Assembly: GCA_012965455.1 (NCBI GenBank)
Contig: DTSG01000534.1
Location: forward strand, 1 to 7,130
Source: Planctomycetaceae bacterium
Lineage (GTDB): Bacteria > Planctomycetota > Planctomycetia > Pirellulales > Pirellulaceae
Length of the DNA: 7,130 nucleotides
Reading direction: 5' to 3'
Below the pieces are notes generated by a model. That model was not told where the DNA came from and made no database searches. It worked only from the letters and a program-made list of their open reading frames with translations. Below, piece by piece: positions 6,151 through 7,130 of this stretch; the first letter of the stretch is position 1; each line of letters begins with the position of its first letter. The position numbers and the translations under genes are program-made.

Positions 6151-7130
6151 TGACGTTATTGGAAACCACTGAAGTGACCGTAGATCCCACTGCTACTCAT
6201 GTTGATAAGACATGGAAGTATACGAGTCCGTTAATTACTTGTCGGTTTGATCCAGCTGGAAAATATGTTTTTGCGGCCGCTCAAGATAATGCTCTCATTC
6301 GCTGGACTTTGGCTGACGGTACGATGAAGGTTTATAAAGGTCACGATTCTTGGATTCGTGATATCGAGTTTTCAGAGGACGGCAAGACTGTTGTCTCCAG
6401 CGGTTGTGATGATCGTTTGTTGTTTTGGAACGTTGAAGAAGCCGCCGCAGAGCCCAAGCCGACGCGAGAGATTCATGCGCATAAAGGCTGGATTCGGTCT
6501 ATCCAACTAAGCCCTGATGGAAAGTTGCTCGCAAGTGGTGGCAATGACCGCATTGTTAAAATTTGGAATATGGCCGATGGCAAGTTAGTTAAAGAGCTTG
6601 TCGGCCATGAAATCGATGTCTACAGTGTGATGTGGCACCCCCAGGATGGAACACTATTTAGTGGTGACTTAACGGGGAAAATCTACCGTTGGGATACGGT
6701 CTCCGATAAACCAGCCCTAGTTTATGACGGCAAAGAACTCTATACCGCGAATACTGGTCAAAAAGCTGGTTACGGCGGCATCCGCGGTATGGCTTTAAGC
6801 GCGGATAATAAAACTTTATACGCCTGTGGTCTGCACAAAGCGACCAATCCGTTTGGGGCTGTGCAAGAACCGTTAATACTAGCTTTCGACTTGGAATCTA
6901 AAAAAGTAGTCAAAAAATGGGAAGTCGCTGGACTCAAAGCGATTGCTTGGGAAATTAAACTCCATCCCCAGGGATTTTTATTTTGTGTTTGTGGCGGTGG
7001 CGCTGGTGGTTATTTGACGTTTATCAAGCCGAGCGAAGACAAAGATTACCATCGCGCGAAATTACCGAATGTTTCTCGAGGCATGGATTTACATCCAGAT
7101 GGTGTGCAAATCTGTGTGGCGCATTATGAT
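6150..7130 (+). CDS. WD40-repeat beta-propeller protein (3' end beyond window)
   Basis: The frame is open from ATG 6150 to the window edge, giving the first 327 residues. Propeller repeats are visible with the usual GH or AH and terminal W-x/WN signatures: about 26-56 (RW at 51-52), 64-95 (GH 64-65, FW 92-93), 110-142 (AH 110-111, SPDGK at 121-125, IWN at 138-140), 152-183 (GH 152-153, RW 180-181). More divergent blades follow at about 209-250, 260-294 and one starting near 308 that is cut off. This would suit a seven-blade propeller or longer. The N-terminus (MTLLETTEV) has no Sec, lipoprotein or Tat signal, so as read the protein would stay in the cytoplasm, unlike its two operon partners. 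WD40 proteins are protein-binding scaffolds; a partner role with the DUF1549 and DUF1501 proteins is inferred from the operon and from the recurring association of these families in Planctomycetota. Confidence 0.92.
   Translation, partial: MTLLETTEVTVDPTATHVDKTWKYTSPLITCRFDPAGKYVFAAAQDNALIRWTLADGTMKVYKGHDSWIRDIEFSEDGKTVVSSGCDDRLLFWNVEEAAAEPKPTREIHAHKGWIRSIQLSPDGKLLASGGNDRIVKIWNMADGKLVKELVGHEIDVYSVMWHPQDGTLFSGDLTGKIYRWDTVSDKPALVYDGKELYTANTGQKAGYGGIRGMALSADNKTLYACGLHKATNPFGAVQEPLILAFDLESKKVVKKWEVAGLKAIAWEIKLHPQGFLFCVCGGGAGGYLTFIKPSEDKDYHRAKLPNVSRGMDLHPDGVQICVAHYD

Noticed and set aside
1..7130. CRISPR arrays, tRNA or rRNA genes, insertion sequences
   Set aside because: No regularly spaced repeats, no clover-leaf or rRNA-like sequence, no transposase motifs and no terminal inverted repeats were seen.

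Overview
The window looks like chromosomal DNA from a member of the Planctomycetota, or a close relative in the PVC group. The main reason is a cassette of lineage-typical families in the order DUF1549/DUF1553 (PSCyt2/PSD1) protein, DUF1501 protein, WD40-repeat protein. Base composition appears close to balanced by eye. Shine-Dalgarno sequences are weak or absent before some genes, which also fits. I cannot name a genus. All real genes are on the + strand; the minus-strand open frames are shadows of these genes.

Layout. Positions 1-102 may hold the tail of an upstream gene that overlaps the next start by ATGA. Positions 99-1631 encode a cytoplasmic flavin-dependent halogenase-like oxidoreductase with a GxGxxG FAD motif, a candidate catalytic lysine and a FIDPLxSTGI motif. 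Positions 1632-1982 are a 351-bp non-coding stretch. It holds three TGAC elements exactly 11 bp apart (PhoB/OmpR-box-like), two strong Shine-Dalgarno sequences not attached to any long gene, a 9-codon mini-ORF, a 19-codon mini-ORF and a 10-bp direct repeat. Positions 1983-4820 encode an exported 945-residue DUF1549/DUF1553 protein with one CxxCH haem-type motif. Its DUF1553 half is split by about 400 residues of coiled coil. Positions 4867-6150 encode a Tat-exported DUF1501 protein with an alkaline phosphatase/sulfatase-like fold. Positions 6150-7130 hold the first 327 residues of a WD40 beta-propeller, cut by the window edge.

How the genes fit together. The last three genes look like one operon: the gap is 46 bp, then the stop and start overlap as TAATG. 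The likely theme is an envelope-associated module made of a putative cytochrome with a long coiled-coil arm, a hydrolase-fold partner and a propeller scaffold. No biochemical function is established for this cassette, so that role is inference. The halogenase is probably a separate transcription unit, ending 351 bp upstream, and may belong to a secondary-metabolite or lipid-modification locus to the left of the window.

The most unusual points are the coiled-coil insertion inside DUF1553, the phased TGAC array, the mini-ORF with an excellent ribosome site in the leader, and the WD40 protein lacking any visible export signal although both operon partners are exported.
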